The notes under the pieces are model-generated. The model was not told the origin of the DNA. It searched no databases and was given only the letters and a program-made list of their open reading frames with translations. The position numbers and the translations under genes are program-made. From contig JAUNIJ010000003.1 of the NCBI GenBank assembly GCA_030523485.1, positions 1 through 32,909 on the forward strand: a stretch of DNA of 32,909 bases, in the 5' to 3' direction. Shown here in pieces: positions 15,633-23,937 of this stretch (its first letter is position 1; the number at the start of each line of letters is the position of its first letter). This stretch comes from Bacteroidales bacterium (GTDB lineage Bacteria > Bacteroidota > Bacteroidia > Bacteroidales > Paludibacteraceae).

Positions 15633-16139
15633 TTATAATATGCCAAGTTCTTTTTTTACTTGAGACGATACGTCGACGGCATTATCGCCTTTATAAAGTA
15701 TCGAGCCAACGGAGATATCAAAGATAAAAATGTAGCCGTTTTTCTTACCTACTTTTTCTATAGCATCGCGTATGCGTTGGTTGACTGGTTCGATGAGTTC
15801 TGCTTGTTTCTTTTGTGTTTCAGCCTGTAGGGTTTGATAGGCAGTCTGATAGCGTTGATACATAGCTTGTAGCTCCTCTTCTGTAACCTTACGGATTGCA
15901 TCAGGAAGTTTATCTTTTTCTTGTTCGTACTTTTCAGCTTTTTCTGAGAATTCCTGTTCCATAGCTTGCATGTACTCCAGGTTTTTAGCATTGTATTCCG
16001 ACATTTCTTTTTCGATACTGTCGAGTTCAGGCATTAACGAGAAGATTTCTTGAGCATTAATGTAGCCCATTTTAATGCTTTGCGCATTAACGAGGAAAGG
16101 AACGATTGCCAAAATGGCAACAAAAAATAATTTCTTCAT
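15633..16139 (-). CDS. OmpH/Skp-like periplasmic chaperone (second copy)
   Basis: The product has 168 residues with a signal peptide MKKLFFVAILAIVPFLVNAQ. The mature OmpH domain begins IKMGYINAQEIFSLMPELDS, followed by a long Glu/Lys/Gln-rich coiled-coil hairpin (about 40-125) and a terminal IEKVGKKNGYIFIFDISVG strand region. The expected role is to chaperone unfolded outer-membrane proteins toward BamA. It ends at the Leu of the KKELGIL tail. It is followed by a terminator-like hairpin, so the core porG-uppS-bamA-ompH-ompH transcript may mostly end here. Confidence 0.88.
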   Translation of the reverse strand: MKKLFFVAILAIVPFLVNAQSIKMGYINAQEIFSLMPELDSIEKEMSEYNAKNLEYMQAMEQEFSEKAEKYEQEKDKLPDAIRKVTEEELQAMYQRYQTAYQTLQAETQKKQAELIEPVNQRIRDAIEKVGKKNGYIFIFDISVGSILYKGDNAVDVSSQVKKELGIL

Positions 16140-16183
16140 TTTCTATTCTTTAGGTATTAATTTTCACTTGATATTACTGTTGT

Positions 16184-16708
16184 TTATTTTGCATAGCCAA
16201 GTTTGACGAGGACTTCGTCGCTGACGTCGATTTTCGGTGCTACAAAGATGAGTCCGACCGTCGATGCTTTGTCGAGTATGATTTGGTAGCCCTTTTCGTT
16301 GCAGTATTCTTGTAAGGCGTTGTAAATCTCATCTTGTATTGGTTTCATCAAGCTTTCGCGCTTTTTGAAGAGGTCACCGTCAGCACCAAAGTATTTTCGT
16401 TTTAAATCGTTGGCTTGACGTTCTTTGTTTAAGATTGCTTCTTCGCGTTGTGTTTTCATCTCTGCTGAAAGAAAGACTTGTTCTGTCTGATATGCTTTGT
16501 ACATGTTCTGCACTTCAGTAAGTAGTGCTTCCACCTCTTTCTGCCATTTTTTCGACAGTTGTGAGAGTTGTTCGTTGGCTGTTTCGTAGGCAGGAACAGC
16601 TTTGAGGATGTATTCCATATCAATAACCGCTACTTTTTGAGCGTTGGTATTCATTACTCCGACGAGGAGCAATGCACACAAAGAAACGAGGACTTTTTTC
16701 ATATTCAT
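16184..16708 (-). CDS. OmpH/Skp-like periplasmic chaperone (first copy)
   Basis: The product has 174 residues with a signal peptide (KKVLVSLCALLLVGVMNTNAQ) and a mature start QKVAVIDMEYILKAVPAYE, the most canonical OmpH N-terminus of the three copies. A coiled-coil hairpin covers about residues 40-130 and the closing element is EYCNEKGYQIILDKAS. The Met at position 3 (16702) may be the real start. It directly follows bamA (40-nt gap), as in most Gram-negative skp genes, so it is probably the main Skp orthologue. Confidence 0.88.
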   Translation of the reverse strand: MNMKKVLVSLCALLLVGVMNTNAQKVAVIDMEYILKAVPAYETANEQLSQLSKKWQKEVEALLTEVQNMYKAYQTEQVFLSAEMKTQREEAILNKERQANDLKRKYFGADGDLFKKRESLMKPIQDEIYNALQEYCNEKGYQIILDKASTVGLIFVAPKIDVSDEVLVKLGYAK

Positions 16709-16748
16709 TTTCTGTTTTCTTTATTTGACATGCTGTGATACAAAAGGT

Positions 16749-19346
16749 TTAGAACTCTTGTCCGAGCACGAATGTGAACTGACTCTTTGAATTGTCGCGT
16801 GAGCCACGTATCGCATCGAAGCCATAGCCCCAGTCGACACCTAACAGTCCGAACATAGGCAAGTAGACACGCACACCAACACCAGCAGAGCGTTTGAGGT
16901 CGAATGGGTTGAACTCTTTAAAGTTTGCCCAACAGTTGCCCGCTTCGAGGAAAGCAAGTGCCCAGATGCAGGTGCTTCCTTGCATCATGATAGGGTAACG
17001 GAGTTCAACAGTTGCACGTGTGTAAAGATTGCCATTGTAGTTGCCGTTAGCATCCAATGGGGTTAATGATGAAGAGGCATAACCACGTAATCCAATTTGT
17101 TCTGAACCAACGGAGGTATAGCCCGACATACCATCGCCACCGACATAGAATTTCTCAAATGGTGATACTTTATTTTTATTGTATGAGCCTAAGAATCCGT
17201 ATTCAAGGCGGCACATCAGCACCAGTTTTTCGTCGTGAGTAAGTGGAGTGAATATTTTACCACCAATTTTCCATTTGTGATATTCTATCCACTTGTGTTT
17301 TTGTGCATCGGTAGCGGTGCTGTAGTCGACTTTATCCCAGGCAGAATAAGGAGGAGTAGCACTGACAGAGAATGAGAATGCAGAACCGCGTCGTGTGTAG
17401 ATGGGGTTATCGATAGAGTTACGTCCGAGCGTTAGATTCAACGAGAGATTGTTGGCGATGCCATCTGAGAAGCCATAATAGTAGGAGTACCAGTTTTTCA
17501 AATTGAAATGTTGGTAGGCCAACTCTGCATAGAAGGTGAAGTAGTCGTCGGGCCAATTGAGACGTGTGCCGAAGCCAAGACTTGCGCCAAACACACGCAC
17601 GTGTTTGTTGGAGTCGTATTCTGGTGTTGTATAACTACTATTGCCATAGGTAGAGCCGTATTGGTTGTAATAGTAATTATAGCTGTTGTAATAGGAGCTA
17701 TTTAATGATTTTAAATAGCGTTCTGAATAACCTGTTTGTATTGAATAGTAAACGCCTAAAGACAACGAGTTAGGACGTTTGCCGCCAAGCCATGGTTCGT
17801 AGAATGAGAGGCTGTAGTTTTGGTAGTATTTACCATTTGTTTGTATCTTCAGTGCAAAAGTTTGTCCCTCACCTTGAGGCACCACATGATACATTTTTGG
17901 TTTGAAGAGGTTTTGAATTGCAAAGTTGGTAAATTTCACGCCGACAGAGACAACAGGTCCTGACTGTCCCCAACCAGCAGAAAATTCGAATTGGTCGCTA
18001 TTTTTACTTTCCAAGTTATAAGTTAAGTCGACGGTACCATCTTCTACATTGGGTTGTACATCAATACCGCTATAAAGTTTTTCTTCAACAAAATATTGAA
18101 GTTGTGCGATATCACGTAATGAACGTATGATATCGCTTTGACTATAAAGTTGTCCCGGTCGCGTACGAAGTTCGCGTCGAATGACATGTTCATATACTCT
18201 GTCGTTACCTTTAATAGTGACATTATTAATGGTGGCAGGTTGTCCTTCGTACATGCGCATCTCATAGTTGATGGTGTCGCCATTAAATCCCACTTCTACG
18301 GGGTCGACGTTAAAGAAGAGATAACCACGATCGCGATAGAGTGCGCCGACAGCATCTTCGTCTTGATCAAGGCGTTTCTCAAGATGTTTTAAGTTGTAGG
18401 TGTCACCTTTTTTGATGTTTAAATATCTGCTAAGTAGCTCGCTGGAATAAAGTGTGTTACCACTCCATGTGATGTCGCCAAAATAGTATTTTTTTCCTTC
18501 TTCTACCCAAAGATAGAGGTTAACGTGTTCGTCGTCGACTTTTGCCACACTATCTTTTAATAAAATAGCATCGCGGTAACCTATTTCGTTATATTTAGCT
18601 ATAACAGACTGTTTATCTTCTTCGTAAGTTGATTGCACGAATTTCTTCGGACGGAAAAGATTGACCAATACCGATCGGTTGGTTTTTTTCATTGCACGGT
18701 CAATTTGATTCACCGTCAATGCATTATTACCAACAATAAACATTTGGTTTACTTTTACTTTGTTCTTTTTGTCAACACTAATGTCAAGAGTGACGCTACC
18801 TGGTGTTGTGGGGTCTTTTTTCTGATAAATCAGTACGTCGGTATTTAGATATCCTTTTTCAGCGAAGTGTTTCTTAATCAATATTTTTGAGCGGTCGATG
18901 AGGTCTGGAGTTACTTGAGCGCCGACATTCAAACCAGCTTGCGGTTCTACGTCTTCGCGTTCTCCTTGACGCATACCATAATAGTTGATTTTTGAGATTC
19001 GCGGCCGTTGTTGCAATGCGATGGTAAGCCAAATACTGTCGCGTGCAATACTATCGGCATAGATTTTCACGTCGGAGAAAAGTCCTTGCTTCCAAAATCT
19101 ATTTACTGCACTGGAAATGTCGTTACCTGGCACTTTGATGGTTTTGCCAACCGATAAACCCGAGAAACTTATTAAGACATAGTCTTCATAGGTATCTGAG
19201 CCTGTTAATTTAATGTCAGCAATGGTGAGTGTTTTGGGAGTACTGGTGTAATCGATTTCGAGTTCGCCATGCTCTTGTGCACGGAGTGTCGAAACTGTCA
19301 CCAGTAGTAACAATATCACGATTAAGATATTTTGTTGTCGTATCAT
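16749..19346 (-). CDS. bamA: Outer-membrane protein assembly factor BamA
   Basis: This is the Omp85-family insertase of the BAM complex, 865 residues. After the signal peptide (cleavage after LRAQ, residue 24) come five POTRA domains, judged from the repeated strand/GN-turn pattern: about 40-113, 116-192, 195-281, 285-366 and 370-445. A 16-stranded beta-barrel follows from about 450. The conserved loop-6 motif appears as GLRGYAS, and the barrel ends in Phe (VLGQEF), a typical outer-membrane C-terminal signal. An insertion very rich in Tyr, Asn and Ser at about residues 543-581 lies in a predicted surface loop. A small 7-bp inverted repeat (TGTTGTC/GACAACA, 19370-19393) sits in the gap to uppS. 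The product is essential for outer-membrane biogenesis in other species. Confidence 0.95.
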   Translation of the reverse strand: MIRQQNILIVILLLLVTVSTLRAQEHGELEIDYTSTPKTLTIADIKLTGSDTYEDYVLISFSGLSVGKTIKVPGNDISSAVNRFWKQGLFSDVKIYADSIARDSIWLTIALQQRPRISKINYYGMRQGEREDVEPQAGLNVGAQVTPDLIDRSKILIKKHFAEKGYLNTDVLIYQKKDPTTPGSVTLDISVDKKNKVKVNQMFIVGNNALTVNQIDRAMKKTNRSVLVNLFRPKKFVQSTYEEDKQSVIAKYNEIGYRDAILLKDSVAKVDDEHVNLYLWVEEGKKYYFGDITWSGNTLYSSELLSRYLNIKKGDTYNLKHLEKRLDQDEDAVGALYRDRGYLFFNVDPVEVGFNGDTINYEMRMYEGQPATINNVTIKGNDRVYEHVIRRELRTRPGQLYSQSDIIRSLRDIAQLQYFVEEKLYSGIDVQPNVEDGTVDLTYNLESKNSDQFEFSAGWGQSGPVVSVGVKFTNFAIQNLFKPKMYHVVPQGEGQTFALKIQTNGKYYQNYSLSFYEPWLGGKRPNSLSLGVYYSIQTGYSERYLKSLNSSYYNSYNYYYNQYGSTYGNSSYTTPEYDSNKHVRVFGASLGFGTRLNWPDDYFTFYAELAYQHFNLKNWYSYYYGFSDGIANNLSLNLTLGRNSIDNPIYTRRGSAFSFSVSATPPYSAWDKVDYSTATDAQKHKWIEYHKWKIGGKIFTPLTHDEKLVLMCRLEYGFLGSYNKNKVSPFEKFYVGGDGMSGYTSVGSEQIGLRGYASSSLTPLDANGNYNGNLYTRATVELRYPIMMQGSTCIWALAFLEAGNCWANFKEFNPFDLKRSAGVGVRVYLPMFGLLGVDWGYGFDAIRGSRDNSKSQFTFVLGQEF

Positions 19347-19401
19347 TTGCAGTTTATTTCTTTATGTTTTGTTGTCCGCTTCAACAGACAACACCCATAT
19401 A

Positions 19402-20151
19402 TTATTTTGCGCAGAGTTGTTCGCTTGTTTGCCCGAAACGACGTTCGCGCTGTTGGTAGTCGACAATGGTTTGATAAAATGCTTCTTTATCAAAATCTGG
19501 CCAATAGGTAGGTGTGAACAACAATTCTGTATATGCCAATTGCCAAAGTAAGAAATTACTAATGCGGCATTCACCTCCAGTTCGAATCAAGAGGTCTGGC
19601 GAAGGGATGTCGGCAGTATATAAGTGTTGTTCTATGGTTGTTGCGGTGATGTCATCCACACTAAGCTGCCCATCTTTCACTTCGGTAGCTATTGTTTTAA
19701 TGGCATAAGTAAGTTCTTCCTGACTAGAATAGCTCAACGCCAAAATAAGATTCAAGCCTTTGTGATGTGCCGTTTCTTGCAAGCAGTGGTTTAGTTGTGT
19801 TCTTGCTTTTTCTGGCAACATAGCAAGATTGCCAATAGCACGGAGACGGATGTCTTGCTTGTTAAACGTGGGTAGTTCTGCCACAAGATTTTCCACCAAA
19901 AGATTCATTAAACTATCTACTTCTGCTTTTGGCCTTTTCCAGTTTTCTGTGGAAAAGGTGTAGAGTGTAAGATATGGGATATGAAGTTCTGTAGCGGCTT
20001 CGGAGATTTGACGCACCGACTCAACGCCTTGTACGTGACCAAAGACACGTTCTTTTCCGCGTTGTTTAGCCCAACGTCCGTTGCCATCCATAATGATTGC
20101 AACATGTTGAGGCAATTTGGTTAAGTCGATATGTTGTTTCACCGATTCCAT
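19402..20151 (-). CDS. uppS: Undecaprenyl diphosphate synthase (cis-prenyltransferase)
   Basis: The enzyme condenses FPP with IPP to make the C55 carrier lipid for peptidoglycan and O-antigen. It has 249 residues, the usual length. The signature HVAIIMDGNGRWAKQRG (16-32) carries catalytic Asp22, Asn24 and Arg26. STENWKRP follows at about 75, and the C-terminal signature PDLLIRTGGECRISNFL leads into LWQLAYTELLFTPTYWPDF. It sits 11 nt after porG and 55 nt before bamA. Confidence 0.96.
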   Translation of the reverse strand: MESVKQHIDLTKLPQHVAIIMDGNGRWAKQRGKERVFGHVQGVESVRQISEAATELHIPYLTLYTFSTENWKRPKAEVDSLMNLLVENLVAELPTFNKQDIRLRAIGNLAMLPEKARTQLNHCLQETAHHKGLNLILALSYSSQEELTYAIKTIATEVKDGQLSVDDITATTIEQHLYTADIPSPDLLIRTGGECRISNFLLWQLAYTELLFTPTYWPDFDKEAFYQTIVDYQQRERRFGQTSEQLCAK

Positions 20152-20162
20152 GTGGTTGTGAT

Positions 20163-20858
20163 TTAGTATTGATATTGGCTAAAGCCGTGTTTGCTTTTAT
20201 AGTAATTGTAGTTGTGACAAGGGGCACATATCTTCCAAAAATCAATGGAAAGATAGACGGCTACGGTGGAGTTCCAGTCACGATTCATAAGGAAAGTGCC
20301 GTTGAGATGGTCGGGGTTATCGACTCCATCGAATTTATCTGACGACAGTTTCTGCATGCTCCAATATGCACCTAAATTAAATCGTTTACCTATACGCCAT
20401 TTCACACCTAAGCCGAAAGGCATTGAGGCGGCAACGCCACCTTCAAAGACCATCAACCCAAGTCCCCAAAAGACGTATGGTGTTACATTTGAGGGGTAAT
20501 CTTCGTAAGGCGAGCCGCCATAGTTGTAGAAGTTATATTCTCCCATGATAGCTCCTTGACCGAAAGGTGTTGCTTTGTAGGTGTTATTGACCATACCAAC
20601 ACCCGACTTCCAACCTGTTCCTTCAAATTTTATCTCCCAATGTCCGTTAAATTTATATTTTAAGAAAGCGCCCAATGTTGGTTCGAGATGCGCAAAGGGG
20701 ATGTGGTTCACATCGCCAAGCGAAAACGAACCACCACCCAAAACACCTACTTCCATGCGATACTTGCGGTAGGTTTGAGCAGATAATGTTGTGGTTATCA
20801 GCGCTAAAAAAAGGCATAAAACCACTACTATCTTATGTTTTCTCGAATCAATTTTCAT
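20163..20858 (-). CDS. porG: PorG-like outer-membrane protein (DUF6089 type)
   Basis: The product has 231 residues, with a signal peptide ending TTTLSAQ and then a beta-rich barrel-like sequence (YRMEVGVLGGGSFSLGDVN, LGAFLKYKFNGHWEIKFEG, GLGVKWRIGKRFNLGAYW). Its position directly upstream of uppS and bamA matches, from memory, P. gingivalis PorG, an outer-membrane part of the type IX secretion system. The name is based mainly on this synteny and general barrel character, so it is moderately secure. The ATG at 20858 is preferred over a GTG at 20882 because it fits the predicted transcript start at about 20894 and the signal peptide. It is the first gene of the envelope cluster. Confidence 0.72.
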   Translation of the reverse strand: MKIDSRKHKIVVVLCLFLALITTTLSAQTYRKYRMEVGVLGGGSFSLGDVNHIPFAHLEPTLGAFLKYKFNGHWEIKFEGTGWKSGVGMVNNTYKATPFGQGAIMGEYNFYNYGGSPYEDYPSNVTPYVFWGLGLMVFEGGVAASMPFGLGVKWRIGKRFNLGAYWSMQKLSSDKFDGVDNPDHLNGTFLMNRDWNSTVAVYLSIDFWKICAPCHNYNYYKSKHGFSQYQY

Positions 20859-20898
20859 CCTACTTTTTTTAAACGAGGACACTCCACAAAAATTGCCA

Positions 20899-20906
20899 CA
20901 AAGATA
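20899..20906 (-). promoter_or_regulatory. -7 box for the porG-uppS-bamA operon
   Basis: On the minus strand TATCTTTG is a perfect TAnnTTTG box, about 40 nt upstream of the porG ATG. No good TTTG is seen at the expected -33 distance, so only the -7 element is annotated. Confidence 0.5.
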
Positions 20907-20951
20907 GGGATTTTTTCTAATCTACAGGCAACAAACTTTCTTAAGAAAGCG

Positions 20952-20986
20952 AAAAAAGCAATGCTTTTACGTAGGCATTGCTTTTT
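20952..20986 (-). terminator. Rho-independent terminator of glmS
   Basis: On the minus strand a 12-bp stem (AAAAAGCAATGC at 20953-20964 pairing with 20975-20986) has a 10-nt loop, and its T run is formed by the A tract at 20952-20957. It lies 38 nt downstream of the glmS stop and just upstream of the porG promoter. Confidence 0.85.
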
Positions 20987-21023
20987 CAAGAGTGTAAGGA
21001 AGATTGTGATATATCAACTTCGA

Positions 21024-22868
21024 CTATTCTACCGTTACCGATTTTGCTAAATTACGTGGTTGGTCAACATCTTTTCCCTTATGTACAGCCACGTGATATC
21101 CAAGCAATTGCAATGGTATTGTTGTAATTAAAGGGTCTAAGCATTCTAATGTTGACGGTAATTCTATGACGTGGTCAGCTAGTTTCGACACCACGGTGTC
21201 TCCTTTAGTCACCAAAGCAATAATCTTTCCTTTTCTTGCTTTGACTTCTTGGATGTTCGATACTATTTTTTCGTACAAGGTGTTATGTGTAGCAATGACT
21301 ACAACAGGCATCTCGGCGTCGATAAGTGCAATTGGACCATGTTTCATTTCTGCTGCCGGATAACCCTCTGCATGTATATAACTGATCTCCTTAAGCTTCA
21401 GTGCTCCTTCAAGAGCTACGGGATAGCAATAACCACGACCTAAATAAATGAGGTTGTGTGCATAGGTAAAGATTTTCGACAAGTCGGCAATGGCATCGTT
21501 TTGTTTTAGCACCTCTTGCATTTTTTCTGGAATTGCATCTAACTCACGAATTATCTTTTGATAAGCCACATTACTTATCGTCCCTTTTTCTTTTGCTAAA
21601 GCCAGCGCCAACAAAGTGAGCACAGTAACTTGTCCGGTAAAGGCTTTTGTCGAAGCCACACCTATTTCTGGACCTACGTGAATATAAGAACCAGTGTCGG
21701 TTTCGCGTGGTATAGACGACCCCACTGCATTACAAATGCCGTAGATAAATGCCCCTTTTTTCTTCGCTAATTTCAGAGCGGCAAGCGTGTCAGCGGTTTC
21801 GCCCGATTGAGAAATAGCTATCACCACATCGTTTGGGGTGATGACGGGGTCGCGATAACGAAATTCTGATGCATATTCCACTTCTACTGGCACATGACAC
21901 ATCGACTCTAACAGATATTTACCAATTAAACCAGCATGCCACGAGGTGCCACAAGCTAAAATAATGAAACGATGAGCGCCGAGCAACCGTTCTTTGTAGT
22001 CGATTACCGATGAGAGTTTTACTTCTCCAAGGTCTTGGCTGATACGTCCCTTCATGCAATTAGCAATACATTGTGGTTGCTCAAAAATTTCTTTAAGCAT
22101 GAAATGAGGGAAGCCGCCCTTTTCTAATTGTCCAATCGACAATTCCACATGTTTTACTTCTGGATTATGCTCTACATTGTTTAAGTCGAGAATTCTAAGT
22201 GCATCGCCTTTTCTAATCACAGCAATGGTGTCGTCTTCTACATAAATCACACGTTTTGTGTATTCTACGATCGGCATGGCATCGGAAGCCAAGAAATATT
22301 CATCATCGCCTATTCCAATCACCAACGGACTGCTTTTACGAGCAGCTATGATTTGTTCGGGTTGCTCCTTATCGAGTACCGCAATAGCATAAGCACCTAT
22401 CACTTGTTTCAGAGCCAACTGTACGGCCGATACTAACGAGACGTTTTCTGTATCTTGAACGTATTGAATCAACTGAACAAGCACCTCGGTATCTGTGTCG
22501 CTACGAAAGATAAAGCCACATTCTATCAAATGTTTCTTTATCTCCATATAGTTTTCGATAATACCATTATGAATGATGGCAAGACGACCGTTCGAAGAAT
22601 AATGAGGGTGTGCATTTTCTTGGCAAGGTTCTCCATGGGTAGCCCAACGGGTGTGAGCAATGCCTATGTTACCCGTAACGTCTTTATCCGACACAAAGGT
22701 TTCCAAGTCCGATACTTTTCCTTTGGCTTTATATACACCTAACTCGCCGTTGCTATTGATAAGTGCTACACCAGCACTGTCATAGCCACGATATTCCAAA
22801 CGATGCAATCCTTTCATTAAGATAGGAAATGCTTCACGGTTTCCAATATATCCTACGATACCACACAT
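21024..22868 (-). CDS. glmS: Glutamine-fructose-6-phosphate aminotransferase (isomerising)
   Basis: The enzyme makes glucosamine-6-phosphate from fructose-6-phosphate and glutamine, the entry step to peptidoglycan and LPS amino sugars. It has 614 residues, the usual length. The N-terminal Ntn glutaminase begins MCGIVGYIG, with Cys2 as nucleophile, and includes GIAHTRWATHG. Two SIS sugar-isomerase domains follow (ACGTSWHAGL with ISQSGETADTLAAL; GRGYCYPVALEGALKLKE with HAEGYPAAEMKHGP). The C-terminus ends DQPRNLAKSVTVE as in other GlmS proteins. No glmS ribozyme-like leader is evident: the gap to the upstream gene is only 20 nt. Confidence 0.97.
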   Translation of the reverse strand: MCGIVGYIGNREAFPILMKGLHRLEYRGYDSAGVALINSNGELGVYKAKGKVSDLETFVSDKDVTGNIGIAHTRWATHGEPCQENAHPHYSSNGRLAIIHNGIIENYMEIKKHLIECGFIFRSDTDTEVLVQLIQYVQDTENVSLVSAVQLALKQVIGAYAIAVLDKEQPEQIIAARKSSPLVIGIGDDEYFLASDAMPIVEYTKRVIYVEDDTIAVIRKGDALRILDLNNVEHNPEVKHVELSIGQLEKGGFPHFMLKEIFEQPQCIANCMKGRISQDLGEVKLSSVIDYKERLLGAHRFIILACGTSWHAGLIGKYLLESMCHVPVEVEYASEFRYRDPVITPNDVVIAISQSGETADTLAALKLAKKKGAFIYGICNAVGSSIPRETDTGSYIHVGPEIGVASTKAFTGQVTVLTLLALALAKEKGTISNVAYQKIIRELDAIPEKMQEVLKQNDAIADLSKIFTYAHNLIYLGRGYCYPVALEGALKLKEISYIHAEGYPAAEMKHGPIALIDAEMPVVVIATHNTLYEKIVSNIQEVKARKGKIIALVTKGDTVVSKLADHVIELPSTLECLDPLITTIPLQLLGYHVAVHKGKDVDQPRNLAKSVTVE

Positions 22869-22888
22869 AACTTATCTATCTGTTTTTT

Positions 22889-23452
22889 TTACTTTTCTTT
22901 TTCTATCGATTCTATCTGATACACCTTTATATATAGTGTTTGTTTTACATCATCAACATGTACGTGTAACCATTCGGGACAATTACTCAACAACCACAGC
23001 GCTACACTTTGTTTGCCACCCCCATAAGGTGGTTGTAAGTAATTATAATATGGTTGCACAAATCCCATCGATTGGTAAAACAATAAACGATTGTGTGTCC
23101 ACTCATCGCTATCGGGTTCTACCTCAAGAACAATCGGTTTACCCTTCAAACCAACATGTTCAATCAGTGTTGTGCCATAATGTTGACGGCGACAAGATGT
23201 TGTTATGGCAAGATGTTCAACATACAAGAATGCACTAAACTCCCAATAACACATCAAGCCTACAGGTTCCTGTTTCTTGTTGTCGTCGCTCCATAAAGCA
23301 ACTATCACATGAAACCCTGCGTTTTCTTTCATCAATTCGAACCACATCAGACTTTCCCGACGTTCGTCAACGGGAAAAGAACTGACATACAACGCATCGG
23401 CGAAACGAAAATAAGCGTCTTGTGGACTAACTATCTCATGAAATATCAACAC
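22889..23452 (-). CDS. GNAT-family N-acetyltransferase
   Basis: The product has 187 residues. The acetyl-CoA-binding region is seen as FLYVEHLAITTSCRRQHYGTTLI (about 75-97), where RRQHYG corresponds to the GNAT motif A (R/Q)xxGx(G/A), with a variant first glycine region. The C-terminal beta-strand/helix FYQSMGFV is the usual GNAT motif B. The substrate is unknown. The start is a GTG at 23452 that overlaps the end of the upstream DUF1294 gene by 7 nt, indicating translational coupling; it is 20 nt upstream of glmS. The acceptor cannot be inferred from this context. Confidence 0.82.
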   Translation of the reverse strand: MLIFHEIVSPQDAYFRFADALYVSSFPVDERRESLMWFELMKENAGFHVIVALWSDDNKKQEPVGLMCYWEFSAFLYVEHLAITTSCRRQHYGTTLIEHVGLKGKPIVLEVEPDSDEWTHNRLLFYQSMGFVQPYYNYLQPPYGGGKQSVALWLLSNCPEWLHVHVDDVKQTLYIKVYQIESIEKEK

Positions 23453-23721
23453 GACAGCTTCTTATATAGCAATATTGCCACAACACCCAACCATAACAAA
23501 GCAATCAACCAAGTGATCAAAAAGTACTTTGCTTTCTTGTTCTTATGATGAATCGTATACATCAACAACAATATGATTGGGAATGCACCAAACGCCTCAA
23601 AGAGATGGAGTGTAGCCTCTGGCACACGTGTTTTCTCCTTCTTCGCCAATTGTTTGTCGACAGCAAAAACAATGCCACCAACAACATTGATTATTAGCAG
23701 ATAATAAATAATATATCTCAT
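23446..23721 (-). CDS. DUF1294-family small membrane protein
   Basis: The 91-residue protein has three predicted membrane helices (about 2-20, 43-60 and 65-85). The family signature is visible as FAVDKQLAKKEKTRVPEATL (19-38), the D-K...R-(I/V)-P-E pattern typical of DUF1294, followed by a His-rich turn HHKNKKAKYF. The function is unknown. It is the first gene of a likely DUF1294-GNAT-glmS unit and overlaps the GNAT gene by 7 nt. Confidence 0.8.
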   Translation of the reverse strand: MRYIIYYLLIINVVGGIVFAVDKQLAKKEKTRVPEATLHLFEAFGAFPIILLLMYTIHHKNKKAKYFLITWLIALLWLGVVAILLYKKLSC

Positions 23722-23773
23722 TACCTCTATTTATTCTATCGATTGACTATTATTAGAGCTATAATATAGAGCA

Positions 23774-23781
23774 CAAAGATA
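23774..23781 (-). promoter_or_regulatory. -7 box for the DUF1294-GNAT-glmS unit
   Basis: On the minus strand TATCTTTG is a perfect TAnnTTTG box about 53 nt upstream of the DUF1294 start. No convincing -33 TTTG was found at 19-20 bp. Confidence 0.45.
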
Positions 23782-23904
23782 AGCAAAAACTTGTGCCCCA
23801 TCACACCATATCCCATTTTTTTAAGAATACACCCCAAAAAAAATGTTTACTTAACAAACGCAAAAAAAACAAACTCAACACTTCTCTATTTCAGCGAAAA
23901 CCGC

Positions 23905-23912
23905 TACCTTTG
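23905..23912 (+). promoter_or_regulatory. -7 box for pyrG
   Basis: TACCTTTG is a perfect TAnnTTTG box 25 nt upstream of the pyrG ATG, predicting a very short leader of about 20 nt. The -33 region is weak. A leader this short leaves no room for a long pyrimidine-sensing attenuator. Confidence 0.55.
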
Positions 23913-23937
23913 TATCCCGTAAACAAACATACGCATC

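Noticed and set aside
19370-19393. 7-bp inverted repeat in the uppS-bamA gap as a terminator
   Set aside because: Short stem, 10-nt loop and no T run following on the minus strand; it may be chance.
22869-22888. glmS ribozyme or riboswitch upstream of glmS
   Set aside because: The gap to the upstream gene is only 20 nt, too short for such an element, and no matching core was seen.
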